A stretch of 64,000 nucleotides of DNA. Source: Rhizobium sophoriradicis. GTDB lineage: Bacteria; Pseudomonadota; Alphaproteobacteria; Rhizobiales; Rhizobiaceae. The position numbers and the translations under genes are program-made. Location of the stretch: the NCBI RefSeq assembly GCF_003939025.1, contig NZ_RQIH01000004.1, forward strand, positions 248,001 through 312,000, in the 5' to 3' direction. Shown in pieces: positions 27,573-36,756 of the stretch (position 1 is its first letter; every line of letters begins with the position of its first letter). Under the pieces are notes generated by a model, which worked only from the letters and a program-made list of their open reading frames with translations, was not told the origin of the DNA and searched no databases.

Positions 27573-30500
27573 ATGGCCCCCAACCGGACGCGCAGCTTGC
27601 AAATGCCACGACGCGAAGAGCTTGGCCTCTTTGCGATCAGCAACGGTTCCGGGCTGTCGATATCGGCGCTGCCGAACGGGACGCTGTTTGCCATCGACTA
27701 TGCCGACGAGAAGGGGGCGGTGCAGATCAACCAGATCCAGGGCTCGCCGCTGTCAGGCGGCATTGGCCGCCTTTACCTGCGCGTCGGCGGTGCCCGCCCC
27801 GATGTCGTCGAGATCGTCGGCCCCCGTGCCGATGGCAGTTTCGCCTATGATGCGACGAGCTTCTCCTGGAGCGGCAAGACAGGCGATATTGCCTACGACG
27901 TCCGCCTCGCGCTTCACCCCTCCGAAACGGCATGGTTCTGGCGCGCCTCGATCCGGCATCTGAAAGAGGGAACTCTGCCGGCGGATGTGGTGCTGATCCA
28001 GGATGTCGGCCTCGGCGATCGCGGCTTTCTGATGAACAGCGAGTCCTATGCCTCGCAATATGTCGATCATCACATTGCTGATCACCCGGCCATTGGCTTC
28101 GTGGTGATGAACCGGCAAAATCTCAAACAATCCGGCGGCCGCAATCCGTGGCTGGCGCAAGGCTGCCTCGACGGGGCTGTCGCCTATGCCACCGATGCGA
28201 TCCAGCTCGTGCAGGCAAAAGATCGGCTCGAGGACCTGCTGGTCGGCCCTTTCGGCACCCGGCTGCCCAGCGAACGGCGGCAGCAGGAGACCGCCTGCCC
28301 CGCCGTTCAATCGAGATCGCTGTCGGTCACACCGGATGGCGCGACGGCGAGTTTCTTTGCCCTGTTCGCCGCCGATCATCCCGATGCATCGAGCGACGCC
28401 GACCTTTCGCGGCTCGACGGCATCGCGCTGCCGGACGAGACGGCCGCTCATCTGGAGGCGGCGGCACCGGTTCGCAGCCTGCTCCAGGACGCTCCCTTGC
28501 TGGAAGTCGAGACACTCGACAAAAAGGCCATCACCCGGCTCTATCCCGAGCGAAGCCTGGAAGAGCGCGGCCACGGAAAACTGCTTTCGTTTTTCGTGCC
28601 GGACGGTGCTCTTAACCGCCATGTCGTGCTGCGGGACAAGGAACTTGTCATCGCGCGCCGCCACGGCGCGATCGTCCGAAGCGGCCAGAACATACTGCTT
28701 GACGATGCCACGCTCGCCGCCACCTGCTGGATGCAGGGGATATTCGCCGCGCAGCTGACGATCGGCAACACGTCCTTCCACAAGCTCTTTTCAGTCTCGC
28801 GTGATCCCTACAATCTGACGCGCGCCAGCGGACTGCGCATCATGGCCGATCTCGGCGCCGGCTGGCAGCTTCTGGCGGTGCCGTCGGCCTTCGAGATGGG
28901 TTTGAGCGACTGCCGCTGGATCTATCAATGCCCGGAGCAGACGATCATCGTGACGGCCGTCGCCTCCGGCGAGGATGCGGCGATGCAATGGAGCCTCTCC
29001 GTCGAGGGCAAGCCGTGCCGTTTCCTGGTCTTCGGTCATGTTGTGCTCGGCGAGCGCGAATATGACGCGGGCGGGCAGATTGATTTCGATCCCGCGCGCA
29101 AACGCATCTCCTTCCGGCCCGACCCGGCCTGGCTCTGGGGCGAGCGTTACCCCGATGCCGTCTATTGGCTGGTAAGTTCGACGCCCGACGCCATCGAGGA
29201 GATCGGCGGCGACGAGCTGCTCTATGCCGATGGCCTTGCACGCAACGGCGCTTTCGTGGCGCTACGCTCCCGGCCGACGCAGGCCCTCTCCTTCGCCGTC
29301 GTCGGCTCGATGACCGATGCTGAAGACGCCGAGCGGCTGGCGCAGCGTTATGAGGCCGGGATCAGCGAGGAAGCCATGCTCGCGCCGGCATCGACATTCT
29401 GGCGCAAGGCCGTGCGCGGCATGCGGATCGACAGCGCGTCGCCCGATCTTGCCGCCCAGGCGACCCTCCTGCCCTGGCTGGCGCATGACGCCATCGTGCA
29501 TCTGAGCGTGCCGCATGGGCTGGAGCAATATACGGGTGCGGCCTGGGGCACGCGCGACGCCTGCCAGGGGCCGATCGAATTCCTGCTCGCCTATGAGCAT
29601 GACCGCGAAGCCAGGCAAGTGCTGAAAACCGTCTTCAGCGAACAGTACCTTGAAAAAGGCGACTGGCCGCAATGGTTCATGCTGGAGCCCTACGCCAACA
29701 TCCGGGCGGGCGACTGTCACGGCGACATCATCGTCTGGCCGTTGAAGGCGCTCTGCGACTATATCGAAGCGACCGGCGATCTCGCCATTCTCGATGAGAA
29801 GGTGTCCTGGCGCGATGAAAAGACCATGCAGAAGGCGCCGGAAGCCGACACCATCGCCGTCCATGTCGAAAAGCTGCTCGATACCGTCCGCGAACGCTTC
29901 ATCCCCGGAACCCATCTGATCCGTTATGGCGAGGGCGATTGGAACGATTCGCTGCAGCCGGCCGATCCGCATCTGCGCGACTGGATGGTCAGCAGCTGGA
30001 CCGTCGCCCTGCTCTACGAGCAGATCGTCCGCTATTCCGCGATCCGCCGCCGCCTCGGTCACAAGGGCAAGGCCAAGGCGCTGAGCAAGATCGCAACGGC
30101 GATGCGCCGGGATTTCAATCGCCATCTCGTGCGGGACGGCGTCGTTGCCGGCTACGGCATCTTCGATCCCGCCCATGACAGCGTCGAATTGCTGCTGCAT
30201 CCGAGCGACACGCGCACCGGCCTCTCCTTCTCGCTGATCGCGATGACGCAGGCGATGCTCGGCAAGCTGTTCACGCCGGCACAGAGGCGCCATCACATGC
30301 AGCTGATCGAGGAGCATCTGCTTTTCCCCGACGGCGTGCGGCTGATGGAAAAGCCCGCGACCTACGCCGGCGGGCCTGAAACGCTGTTCCGCCGGGCCGA
30401 ATCTTCCTCTTTCTTCGGCCGCGAGATCGGGCTGATGTATGTGCATGCGCATCTGCGTTATTGCGAAACGCTTGCCCTGGACGCTGCGGCCGACGCGCTC

Positions 30501-30860
30501 TGGGAGGCGATCGCCGTCGTCAATCCGATCGCCGTCACGAAGGCCTTGCCGCAAGCATCGCTGCGCCAGCGCAATACCTATTTCAGCAGCAGCGACGCGG
30601 CCTTCCCTGACCGCTATCAGGCGGCGGATGATTGGGCGCGCGTCAAGGCCGGCAAGATCGCCGTCGACGGCGGATGGCGCATCTATTCGAGCGGGCCGGG
30701 CCTCTACACCAGGAGCTTCGTCGAAAATATCCTCGGTTTCAAACGGCGCTTCGGCCGGCGCCGGCGCAAACCGCTTCTGCCGGCGGCGCACGCCACCCTC
30801 GATCTGAGGACGGATCATGCCGCCTGGCGGCGGTTGATGAAGCCGAAGCCGCAGATGTGA
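27573..30860 (+). CDS. GH94-type phosphorylase, probably acting on beta-1,2-oligoglucan
   Basis: 1095 residues. The motif YGEGDWNDSLQP near residue 788 is the GH94 signature (cellobiose phosphorylase and the phosphorylase part of cyclic beta-1,2-glucan synthase) and contains the catalytic Asp. The N-terminal 350 residues are a beta-sandwich-rich region, followed by an (alpha/alpha)6 barrel from about residue 620. Length and layout are closest to the 1,2-beta-oligoglucan phosphorylases of about 1100 residues rather than the shorter cellobiose enzymes. There are no membrane segments, so it is not a cyclic glucan synthase itself. Rhizobia make large amounts of cyclic beta-1,2-glucan, so a recycling role is sensible. 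Specificity is inferred. Confidence 0.78.
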   Translation: MAPNRTRSLQMPRREELGLFAISNGSGLSISALPNGTLFAIDYADEKGAVQINQIQGSPLSGGIGRLYLRVGGARPDVVEIVGPRADGSFAYDATSFSWSGKTGDIAYDVRLALHPSETAWFWRASIRHLKEGTLPADVVLIQDVGLGDRGFLMNSESYASQYVDHHIADHPAIGFVVMNRQNLKQSGGRNPWLAQGCLDGAVAYATDAIQLVQAKDRLEDLLVGPFGTRLPSERRQQETACPAVQSRSLSVTPDGATASFFALFAADHPDASSDADLSRLDGIALPDETAAHLEAAAPVRSLLQDAPLLEVETLDKKAITRLYPERSLEERGHGKLLSFFVPDGALNRHVVLRDKELVIARRHGAIVRSGQNILLDDATLAATCWMQGIFAAQLTIGNTSFHKLFSVSRDPYNLTRASGLRIMADLGAGWQLLAVPSAFEMGLSDCRWIYQCPEQTIIVTAVASGEDAAMQWSLSVEGKPCRFLVFGHVVLGEREYDAGGQIDFDPARKRISFRPDPAWLWGERYPDAVYWLVSSTPDAIEEIGGDELLYADGLARNGAFVALRSRPTQALSFAVVGSMTDAEDAERLAQRYEAGISEEAMLAPASTFWRKAVRGMRIDSASPDLAAQATLLPWLAHDAIVHLSVPHGLEQYTGAAWGTRDACQGPIEFLLAYEHDREARQVLKTVFSEQYLEKGDWPQWFMLEPYANIRAGDCHGDIIVWPLKALCDYIEATGDLAILDEKVSWRDEKTMQKAPEADTIAVHVEKLLDTVRERFIPGTHLIRYGEGDWNDSLQPADPHLRDWMVSSWTVALLYEQIVRYSAIRRRLGHKGKAKALSKIATAMRRDFNRHLVRDGVVAGYGIFDPAHDSVELLLHPSDTRTGLSFSLIAMTQAMLGKLFTPAQRRHHMQLIEEHLLFPDGVRLMEKPATYAGGPETLFRRAESSSFFGREIGLMYVHAHLRYCETLALDAAADALWEAIAVVNPIAVTKALPQASLRQRNTYFSSSDAAFPDRYQAADDWARVKAGKIAVDGGWRIYSSGPGLYTRSFVENILGFKRRFGRRRRKPLLPAAHATLDLRTDHAAWRRLMKPKPQM

Positions 30861-30862
30861 AT

Positions 30863-31606
30863 TCAGGATAAGTTGGTCGCGTCGCGCAGCTCTTCGAAGC
30901 GCGCCGCACTCTTCGACAAGTGGCTGCGGATCGCGCGGCGCGCGGCCGCTTCGTTGCCGTCGCGGATCGCCGCGAAGATGGCGTGGTGTTCCCGGCGCAT
31001 GCGGGCGGCGTGGCGCTTGCGCTCGAAAGCCGTCATCTTGTCGAGGCGCGCCCATTGGCGCGGCACCATAATATCGCCGAACGTGTCGAAGAGGCGGCTG
31101 TAGTAGGAATTCTGCGTCGCGACCAGGATCGACCGGTGGAAGGCGTAATCCTCCTGCGCGCCGTATCCGCCCTTTTCCAGCGCCTTGTCGAGGGCATCGA
31201 GGCGGTCCTGCATGCGTTCGACGTCCTCCGGCGTGCGCCGTAGCGCGGCAAGACCGGCGGCTTCATATTCGACCCCCATGCGCAGTTCCAGCACCCGCAG
31301 AACCTCGTCGATCGACTGCAGGTCGTTGGGGATGATCGAGAAGGATCGCGGGTTGGGATCGTTCGAAACGAAAGCGCCGAGGCCCTGATGCGTGGTGATC
31401 AGGCCTTTGGCGCGCAGCGTGGCGAGCGCCTCGCGCACGATTGTCCGGCTGACGCCGGTCGCCGCCATGATCGCCTGTTCGGTCGGCAGGCGCTGGCCTG
31501 GTTTCAGGTCGCCGGATTCGATCTGCGCCATCAGCGTATCGGCAAGGCCGCTGCGCAGGTTCGGCTGGCGAATGGTCGTGAAGAGCGCGTTGTCCTTGTC
31601 CGTCAT
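30863..31606 (-). CDS. GntR/FadR-family regulator, probably of the kdu genes
   Basis: 247 residues. N-terminal winged helix (GDLKPGQRLPTEQAIMAATG, then SRTIVREALATLRAKGL) and a helical FCD effector domain with the metal-binding His residues in DYAFHRSILV and RREHHAIFAAI. The start at 31606 fits the family. It lies just after kduD on the same strand. Members near kduI/kduD answer to uronate breakdown products such as 2-keto-3-deoxygluconate. The operator candidate at 33413 is of FadR type. Confidence 0.87.
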   Translation of the reverse strand: MTDKDNALFTTIRQPNLRSGLADTLMAQIESGDLKPGQRLPTEQAIMAATGVSRTIVREALATLRAKGLITTHQGLGAFVSNDPNPRSFSIIPNDLQSIDEVLRVLELRMGVEYEAAGLAALRRTPEDVERMQDRLDALDKALEKGGYGAQEDYAFHRSILVATQNSYYSRLFDTFGDIMVPRQWARLDKMTAFERKRHAARMRREHHAIFAAIRDGNEAAARRAIRSHLSKSAARFEELRDATNLS

Positions 31607-31711
31607 CCTGGCTCGATCCTGCCGTCGATCATTTGCTTTTGCTAACGCATGGCGGCTGGAAAGGCAAAAGGACGTGCGCCACAGCAGCACCCGGTCACTG
31701 GGTGGCGCGGA

Positions 31712-32476
31712 TCACCGCGCCAGCCAGCCGCCATCGACGGGCAGCACCGTCCCATGCACATAGTCGGATGCCGACGATGCCAGGAAGACGGCCGCACCGC
31801 CGAGTTCATCGGGCTTCCCCCAGCGCCCGGCCGGAATGCGGGCGAGGATGGCGGCATTGCGATCCGGATCCTCGCGCAGCGCCGTCGTATTGTTGGTGAC
31901 GAAGTAACCCGGCGCGATGGCGTTGACGTTGACGCCCTTGCCGGCCCATTCGCAGGCAAGCAGCTTGGTCAGGCCGGCAAGGCCGCTTTTCGAGGCGGTA
32001 TAGGAGGGGATGCGGATGCCGCCCTGGAAGGACAGCAGCGAGGCGATGTTGATGATCTTGCCCCTGCCCTTGTCGATCATGTGGCGGCCGGCCGCCTGCG
32101 ACAGGAAGAAGGCCGTCTTCAGGTTGACGTCGATCACCGCGTCCCAGTCTTCTTCGGTGAAATCGAGCGCATCGGCGCGGCGGATGATGCCGGCATTGTT
32201 GACGAGGATGTCGAGGCCGCCGAAGGTCTGGATGGCTTCAGTGACGACCCCCTTGACCGGTTCGATCGTGCCGAGATCGGCCTTGATGACGTGGAAGCGG
32301 CTGCCCGCTTCCTTCACCAATGCCTCGGTTTCGTCCATCGAGGAGCGCCCGACGGCGACGATCGAGGCGCCGGCCGCGGCGAGCGCCGCCGCGATGGCCT
32401 GGCCGATCCCGGTATTGGCGCCGGTGACCACGGCCGTCTTGCCGGAAAGATCGAAGGGATTGGCCACGGCGCTCAC
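31712..32476 (-). CDS. kduD: 2-deoxy-D-gluconate 3-dehydrogenase / 2-keto-3-deoxy-L-lyxonate-type SDR
   Basis: 254 residues, SDR: TGANTGIGQAIA near residues 18-29, NNAGIIRRAD, NIASLLSFQGG with the catalytic Ser, and YTASK near 157. The segment FQGGIRIPSYTASK is characteristic of KduD. It reduces 2,5-diketo-3-deoxygluconate to 2-keto-3-deoxygluconate in pectin and uronate breakdown. Its start overlaps the kduI stop by four bases (ATGA), so the two are coupled in one operon. Confidence 0.9.
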   Translation of the reverse strand: MSAVANPFDLSGKTAVVTGANTGIGQAIAAALAAAGASIVAVGRSSMDETEALVKEAGSRFHVIKADLGTIEPVKGVVTEAIQTFGGLDILVNNAGIIRRADALDFTEEDWDAVIDVNLKTAFFLSQAAGRHMIDKGRGKIINIASLLSFQGGIRIPSYTASKSGLAGLTKLLACEWAGKGVNVNAIAPGYFVTNNTTALREDPDRNAAILARIPAGRWGKPDELGGAAVFLASSASDYVHGTVLPVDGGWLAR

Positions 32477-33309
32477 CTCAGATCCGCAATGGCGATATGG
32501 TCCATGTCGGTGAAGCTCTTATTGTCGCCGGCCATCGCCCAGATGAAGCTGTAGTTCTTGGTGCCGGCGCCGGAATGGATCGACCAGGGCGGCGAGATGA
32601 CCGCCTGCTCGTTGGCGACGAGCATATGCCGGGTCTGCTGCGGCTCGCCCATGAAGTGGAAGACGCGCTGCTCGGCTTCGAGATCGAAATAGAGATAGGC
32701 CTCCATGCGCCGGTCATGCGTATGGGCCGGCATGGTGTTCCAGACGCTGCCCGGCTCGATCATGGTGAAGCCGAGGGTGAGCTGGCAGGACTGGCAAACC
32801 TCCGGGTGGATGAACTGGTAGATCGACCGCTTGTTGGCCGTCGCGGCTTCGCCCGGCGTCAGGTGACGGGCCTTTTCGCGGGTGAGCAGCACGGTCGGAT
32901 GCGTCTGATGGGCCGGCGTCGAGACCAGATAGAACTTGGCCGGGTTGGCGGCATCCGCGCTCTCGAACCGGATGTCCTTGGCGCCCTTGCCGGCATAGAG
33001 GCAATCATATTTGGCAAGGTCGTAGCTGGTGCCGTCGACGATGATGCGGCCGGCGCCGCCGATGTTGAGCGCGCCGAGCTCACGCTCGGCAAGGAAGGTT
33101 TCCTGTCCGATCGCCGTCGGCGCCGTCAGCGCCAGTCCATCGGCGAGCGGCGTCGCTCCGCCGATGACCATGCGGTCGTAATGCGAATAGGTCAGCCGGA
33201 TCTCGCCGCCTTCGAAGATGGTTTCCACCAGAAAGTGACGCCGCAGCGTTTCGGTGTCGTAACCGCGCACGGCCTCGGGGTGGGAGGCGTGCCTCACGTC
33301 GATCTGCAT
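32473..33309 (-). CDS. kduI: 5-dehydro-4-deoxy-D-glucuronate isomerase
   Basis: 278 residues, the usual KduI length. The cupin metal site is read as MPAHTHDRRMEAYLYFD (two His, a Glu) with a later His in PPWSIHSGAGT. It converts 5-keto-4-deoxyuronate to 2,5-diketo-3-deoxygluconate, the step before KduD. First gene of the kduI-kduD operon, with the operator candidate at 33413 upstream. Plant pectin fragments are the likely source of substrate for a root-associated bacterium. Confidence 0.93.
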   Translation of the reverse strand: MQIDVRHASHPEAVRGYDTETLRRHFLVETIFEGGEIRLTYSHYDRMVIGGATPLADGLALTAPTAIGQETFLAERELGALNIGGAGRIIVDGTSYDLAKYDCLYAGKGAKDIRFESADAANPAKFYLVSTPAHQTHPTVLLTREKARHLTPGEAATANKRSIYQFIHPEVCQSCQLTLGFTMIEPGSVWNTMPAHTHDRRMEAYLYFDLEAEQRVFHFMGEPQQTRHMLVANEQAVISPPWSIHSGAGTKNYSFIWAMAGDNKSFTDMDHIAIADLR

Positions 33310-33412
33310 GTCAATTTTCCTTCAGCTTCATTGTCGTCAGGCGGCACCGCCATTGCGGAAAGCTGGTCATATCAGACGGTTTTCCGCTGCGGTGGTATCC
33401 GTCTGGTTACAT

Positions 33413-33427
33413 AGTTGTACGACAAGT
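33413..33427. promoter_or_regulatory. Candidate GntR/FadR operator upstream of kduI
   Basis: AGTTGTACGACAAGT has the core TTGT-N3-ACAA, which fits the FadR-subfamily operator pattern. It lies 104 bases before the kduI start, and the FadR-type gene at 30863 is in the same transcription direction. Repression lifted by an uronate intermediate is the natural model, not demonstrated. Confidence 0.5.
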
Positions 33428-33534
33428 TCGGTGTCAACAGCTTTGTCCGCGCTTGGCCGAGCAGAGGCGGGCCACAAGAGCATTCAAGCACAGGTGAGAA
33501 CAGACAGGAGAAATTGCTTGGCCGGTTCGGTGGC

Positions 33535-33700
33535 CAAAACGAAAAAGCCTGCCGCGGGAGGAGGTGCGGCAGGCTTTTCGAAAAGAACCGAACGACAGCT
33601 GGGAGGAGGAGTGCTGTCGTTCCCGCAGGCGACCCTGGGAGGAGGACGGGCGCCTGCATATCGAAGGGATGCGGGAGGAGATGCATCGCTTCGATGGAAA
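33535..33700 (-). ncRNA. Alpha-r14-like small RNA with four anti-Shine-Dalgarno hairpin loops
   Basis: Reading the minus strand, four hairpins follow one another: arms ATCGAAG/CTTCGAT (33660-33695), GCAGGCG/CGCCTGC (33625-33657), GAACGACAGC/GCTGTCGTTC (33590-33622), and AAAAGCCTGCCGC with its complement (33543-33578). The last is followed by TTTTTCGTTTT and is the terminator. Every loop shows CTCCTCCC, complementary to Shine-Dalgarno sequences. Alphaproteobacterial alpha-r14 sRNAs (such as NfeR1 of Sinorhizobium) have repeated CCUCCUCCC loops and pair with ribosome sites of transporter mRNAs. Members I know have about three hairpins and 115-125 nt; this one seems longer. The start is estimated from a TATGAT box near 33712. 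No protein gene fits the region 33310-33858. Confidence 0.82.
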
Positions 33701-33858
33701 TAATCATACTTATTTTGTGCCCAGTTGATAGGCATTTCTTTGCAATGCAGCCATGCATTATGCGAAATGCTCATGGCTACAGGCACCGCAAAAGCTAAGC
33801 GCCCGCTCGGGAGAAGCAGGCGCTGGGCAAGGCTCGAAGTTGGTCGTCTGTCAGGCCG

Positions 33859-34005
33859 TTATCGGCCGATGGCTGCACGAGCGATAGTGCGGATTTCGCC
33901 GCGGCCGATGCCGAGGTCGTCCAGTTCGCGCGTGGTCATACGGCCCAGTTCAGCGACCGTCTGACGGTACTTGCGCCAATTGTTGAAAGAGCGTGCTACG
34001 TTCAT
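33859..34005 (-). CDS. DUF1127 small arginine-rich protein
   Basis: 48 residues, MNVARSFNNWRKYRQTVAEL at the start and LDDLGIGRGEIRTIARAAIG at the end. The motif L-x-x-L-G-I-x-R-x-x-I is the DUF1127 signature. AAGGGGAT precedes the ATG. Small DUF1127 proteins in alphaproteobacteria have been tied to RNA turnover and to phosphate and carbon physiology. The gene lies upstream of the sRNA on the same strand, a combination also seen in other rhizobia as far as I recall. Confidence 0.9.
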   Translation of the reverse strand: MNVARSFNNWRKYRQTVAELGRMTTRELDDLGIGRGEIRTIARAAIGR

Positions 34006-34165
34006 GATGATCCCCTTTCCGTGGGCTTTCGAAGCCTAGCTGCCAGTCCTTGGCGCTTCGTTCGCTTCGATGAGCCGTATATAATATGGGACCGGCGGTT
34101 GTTGCAGCGCCAATGCAACACTGCACCTATGCAACGCCTGCATGGGTTGTCGCGTCAGATGGGGC

Positions 34166-35146
34166 TCAGGATCTGTAGCGGTCGAAGGCAGTCAGCCGCA
34201 CCGTCGGCGGATCCGCCTCTCTCCATCTGTAGATTTCCGAGCGCAGATAGGAAAGCTCGTCGCCGAGATCGTCTTCGCCGACTTCGATCCACCAGGACTT
34301 CGGACGGCCGTCACTTCCGTCAGACCAGCGATAGCCCCTCGCCTTCAGATGGTCCTTCATTTCGAACGGGCTGTGTTCGGCGAAGATACGAATGCGCGAG
34401 CGCTGGCTCGTCCGGTAGAGTTCGGCAAAGGGGCTTTCACCCTCACCTTGCTGTCGGTCGAGGATTTCCAGGAGCGCGTGGCAATCGTCCACCGCGCGAT
34501 GGCCCTCATGGAAATAACCAGCCTGGCCGACGAGGTAACCGAGCTTGGTGCCCTCGAAGCCGCGCGCGCTCCAGTCGATTTCAGACACCGAACATGCCCA
34601 GGCCTTGCCGGTGAAGAGCGGCGAGAAGGCCTCGCAGAACGGCCGGTCGAAACCGGCATTGTGGGCGATGATCAGATCGGCGGGTTCGATCAGATCGCTG
34701 AGCGACCTGATGTCGATCACTTGTCCTTCGACCATCGCATCAGTGATCCCCGTCAGCCGGGTGACCTCGGGCGGGATCGGCCGCGACGGCTGCTGCAGGC
34801 CGCCATAGATGCCGACGATATCGCCGACGGTGCCGTCGTCGTCGAAGGTAAAGGCGACGGCGCCGATCTCGATGATCTCGTCGCTGCGATGGTTGAGGCC
34901 CGTCGTCTCCGTGTCGAGAACGACGCCGAGCCGCGAAAATTCCGGCCGCCTGACCGAGGCAATCGGCCGGGCGGTCAGTTTCCTGAGGATGCGATAGTTG
35001 CCGCTCTCTTCAAGTGCGCGCGCCATGTCTTCATCGGAACGGGCGGCCGGCTGCGACGGTGGCCGGCGCGACGGAGCGCGCGCCTTGGTGACCACCGGCG
35101 ACGGCCTGGAAAACATGTCGAGTTGCGAATCTCTCTGCACGCTCAT
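34166..35146 (-). CDS. 3'-5' exonuclease, DnaQ-like (DEDDh)
   Basis: 326 residues. The exonuclease motifs are LDTETTGLN near residue 77 (Asp, Glu), AHNAGFDRPF near 160 (Asp) and HRAVDDCHAL near 215 (His, Asp). They make up a DEDDh active site with two metal ions. An N-terminal 60 residues rich in Pro and Arg look disordered, and a C-terminal 70-residue part (YRWSDGSDGRPKSWWIEV) is an added domain. It is not the polymerase III epsilon subunit itself; a role in DNA repair or RNA trimming is possible. Single gene, divergent from the amine oxidase. Confidence 0.87.
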   Translation of the reverse strand: MSVQRDSQLDMFSRPSPVVTKARAPSRRPPSQPAARSDEDMARALEESGNYRILRKLTARPIASVRRPEFSRLGVVLDTETTGLNHRSDEIIEIGAVAFTFDDDGTVGDIVGIYGGLQQPSRPIPPEVTRLTGITDAMVEGQVIDIRSLSDLIEPADLIIAHNAGFDRPFCEAFSPLFTGKAWACSVSEIDWSARGFEGTKLGYLVGQAGYFHEGHRAVDDCHALLEILDRQQGEGESPFAELYRTSQRSRIRIFAEHSPFEMKDHLKARGYRWSDGSDGRPKSWWIEVGEDDLGDELSYLRSEIYRWREADPPTVRLTAFDRYRS

Positions 35147-35261
35147 CGGACCTGTATGTCACGTGGACGCGGTTTAATCCATCGCGCGGGGCGCTATCCC
35201 CAGCCCTTGTCTTTTATCGGGATGAAAGTTTAGCTGAGCGCGAGGATCCAAAGGAGAAGAC

Positions 35262-36530
35262 ATGTCCGGTGACAATGGCAAAGGCGCCGACGTAGACGTC
35301 GTCATCATCGGCGGTGGCGCTGCCGGCATTGCCGCCGCTCGGCGCTTGCAGGCCATCCGTCTGGATCTTTCGATTCTCCTGCTGGAAGCCGGCGACCGCC
35401 TCGGCGGCAGGGCCTGGACGGTCCGGCTGCCGGGAGCAGCCGACGTCGCGCTCGATCTCGGCTGCGGCTGGCTGCACGGGGCGCGGACCAATGCCTGGAC
35501 TGATATTGCCGAGGAGGTCGGCTTGACGGTCGACCGCACACCGGCGCCCTGGAGCGGCGGACGGCGGCTGCAGCAGAACGACGCGGAGACCCAGGCCGCG
35601 CAGGAGGCGATCGGCGCCTTTTTCGAACGGCTCGACAGCCATGAAGGCGATGATGCCGATCTGGCGGCTGTGCTCGAGCCCGGAAATGAATGGAACGGCC
35701 AGATCCGGGCAATCGGCACTTACATCACCGGCGCCGAACTGGAACGGTCTTCGGTCGTCGACTACAACCGATATGACCCAGGCCCTGGTCCCGACTGGCG
35801 GGTGCGCCAGGGCTACGGAACCTTGATCTCGGTCTATGGCAGGCCGGTTCCGGCAAGGCTCGGCGTCGAGGTCAGCCGTATCGATCATCGCCATGCCGGC
35901 CGGATTGGCATCGAGACGAACCAAGGGGTGCTGAGCGCCCGTGCCGTGCTGGTGACCGTTTCGACAAATATGCTTGCGGCCGAAAAGATCGCCTTCGACC
36001 CGCCCTTGCCTGAAAAAACGCAGGCCGCCGCCCGTTTGCCGCTCGGCCTCGCCGACAAGCTCTTCCTCGGACTTGCGCATCCGGAGGCGCTGCCGCCTGA
36101 CACCCATATGCTCGGCTCCATCAGCCGCGGTGCAACCGGCACCTATCAGCTCCGGCCACTCGGCGCTCCTGTTGTCGAAGCCTATTTTGGCGGTGACCTC
36201 GCCCACGATCTGGAGCGAGAGGGCGGCGAGGCTGCCTTTTCCTTCGCCGCCGATGAGCTGGCGGGGCAATTCGGCGCTGATATCCGCAAGGAATTGTCGC
36301 TGGCGGCTATCTCGGCCTGGGCCGCTGCACCCCATATCGGCGGCTCCTATTCCTATGCCGAGCCCGGCGCCTCCGATCTGCGTGCTGTGCTCGCAGCACC
36401 GCATGACGAGCGGATATTTTTTGCCGGCGAAGCCTGTTCGCGCTCGCGTTACTCGACGGCGCACGGCGCCTACGACACCGGTGTCGCCGCAGCCGATCGG
36501 ATCGCCGCCTCGTTCTCGAGAAAAGCATGA
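35262..36530 (+). CDS. FAD-dependent amine oxidase (monoamine/polyamine oxidase type)
   Basis: 422 residues. FAD-binding VVIIGGGAAGIAAARRL at residues about 10-26, the GG motif GDRLGGRAWTV near 47, and the C-terminal FAD site IFFAGEACSRSRYSTAHGAY near 385. These features match flavin amine oxidases, which oxidise amines to aldehydes with release of ammonia and peroxide. There is no signal peptide. The substrate is unknown. It has no operon partner; the aldo/keto reductase begins 226 bases later. Confidence 0.88.
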   Translation: MSGDNGKGADVDVVIIGGGAAGIAAARRLQAIRLDLSILLLEAGDRLGGRAWTVRLPGAADVALDLGCGWLHGARTNAWTDIAEEVGLTVDRTPAPWSGGRRLQQNDAETQAAQEAIGAFFERLDSHEGDDADLAAVLEPGNEWNGQIRAIGTYITGAELERSSVVDYNRYDPGPGPDWRVRQGYGTLISVYGRPVPARLGVEVSRIDHRHAGRIGIETNQGVLSARAVLVTVSTNMLAAEKIAFDPPLPEKTQAAARLPLGLADKLFLGLAHPEALPPDTHMLGSISRGATGTYQLRPLGAPVVEAYFGGDLAHDLEREGGEAAFSFAADELAGQFGADIRKELSLAAISAWAAAPHIGGSYSYAEPGASDLRAVLAAPHDERIFFAGEACSRSRYSTAHGAYDTGVAAADRIAASFSRKA

Positions 36531-36756
36531 CCAATCCCAACTGCGCGGCAGGCGGGAATATGTTTTCCCACTTGTGGCACGGGCGGGATTGGTTATGCTG
36601 CGCCTGCCCCTGCGCCAGATGAGCCCAGGGCGCCAGACGTCATCCGGCGGCAGCGGCCGCCTCAAGCTCGATATTGTCATTAGATTGCGGAAGCCCCGGC
36701 TTCTACCCCGACGATTTTTTCGCGTCGGCTGCGGGTATCCGCATGAGGAGGAAGAA

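Noticed and set aside
29262..31055. Long open minus-strand frame opposite the GH94 gene
   Set aside because: GC-rich third positions keep antisense frames open; it has no protein-family motifs and no ribosome site, while the plus-strand frame has the GDWND motif.
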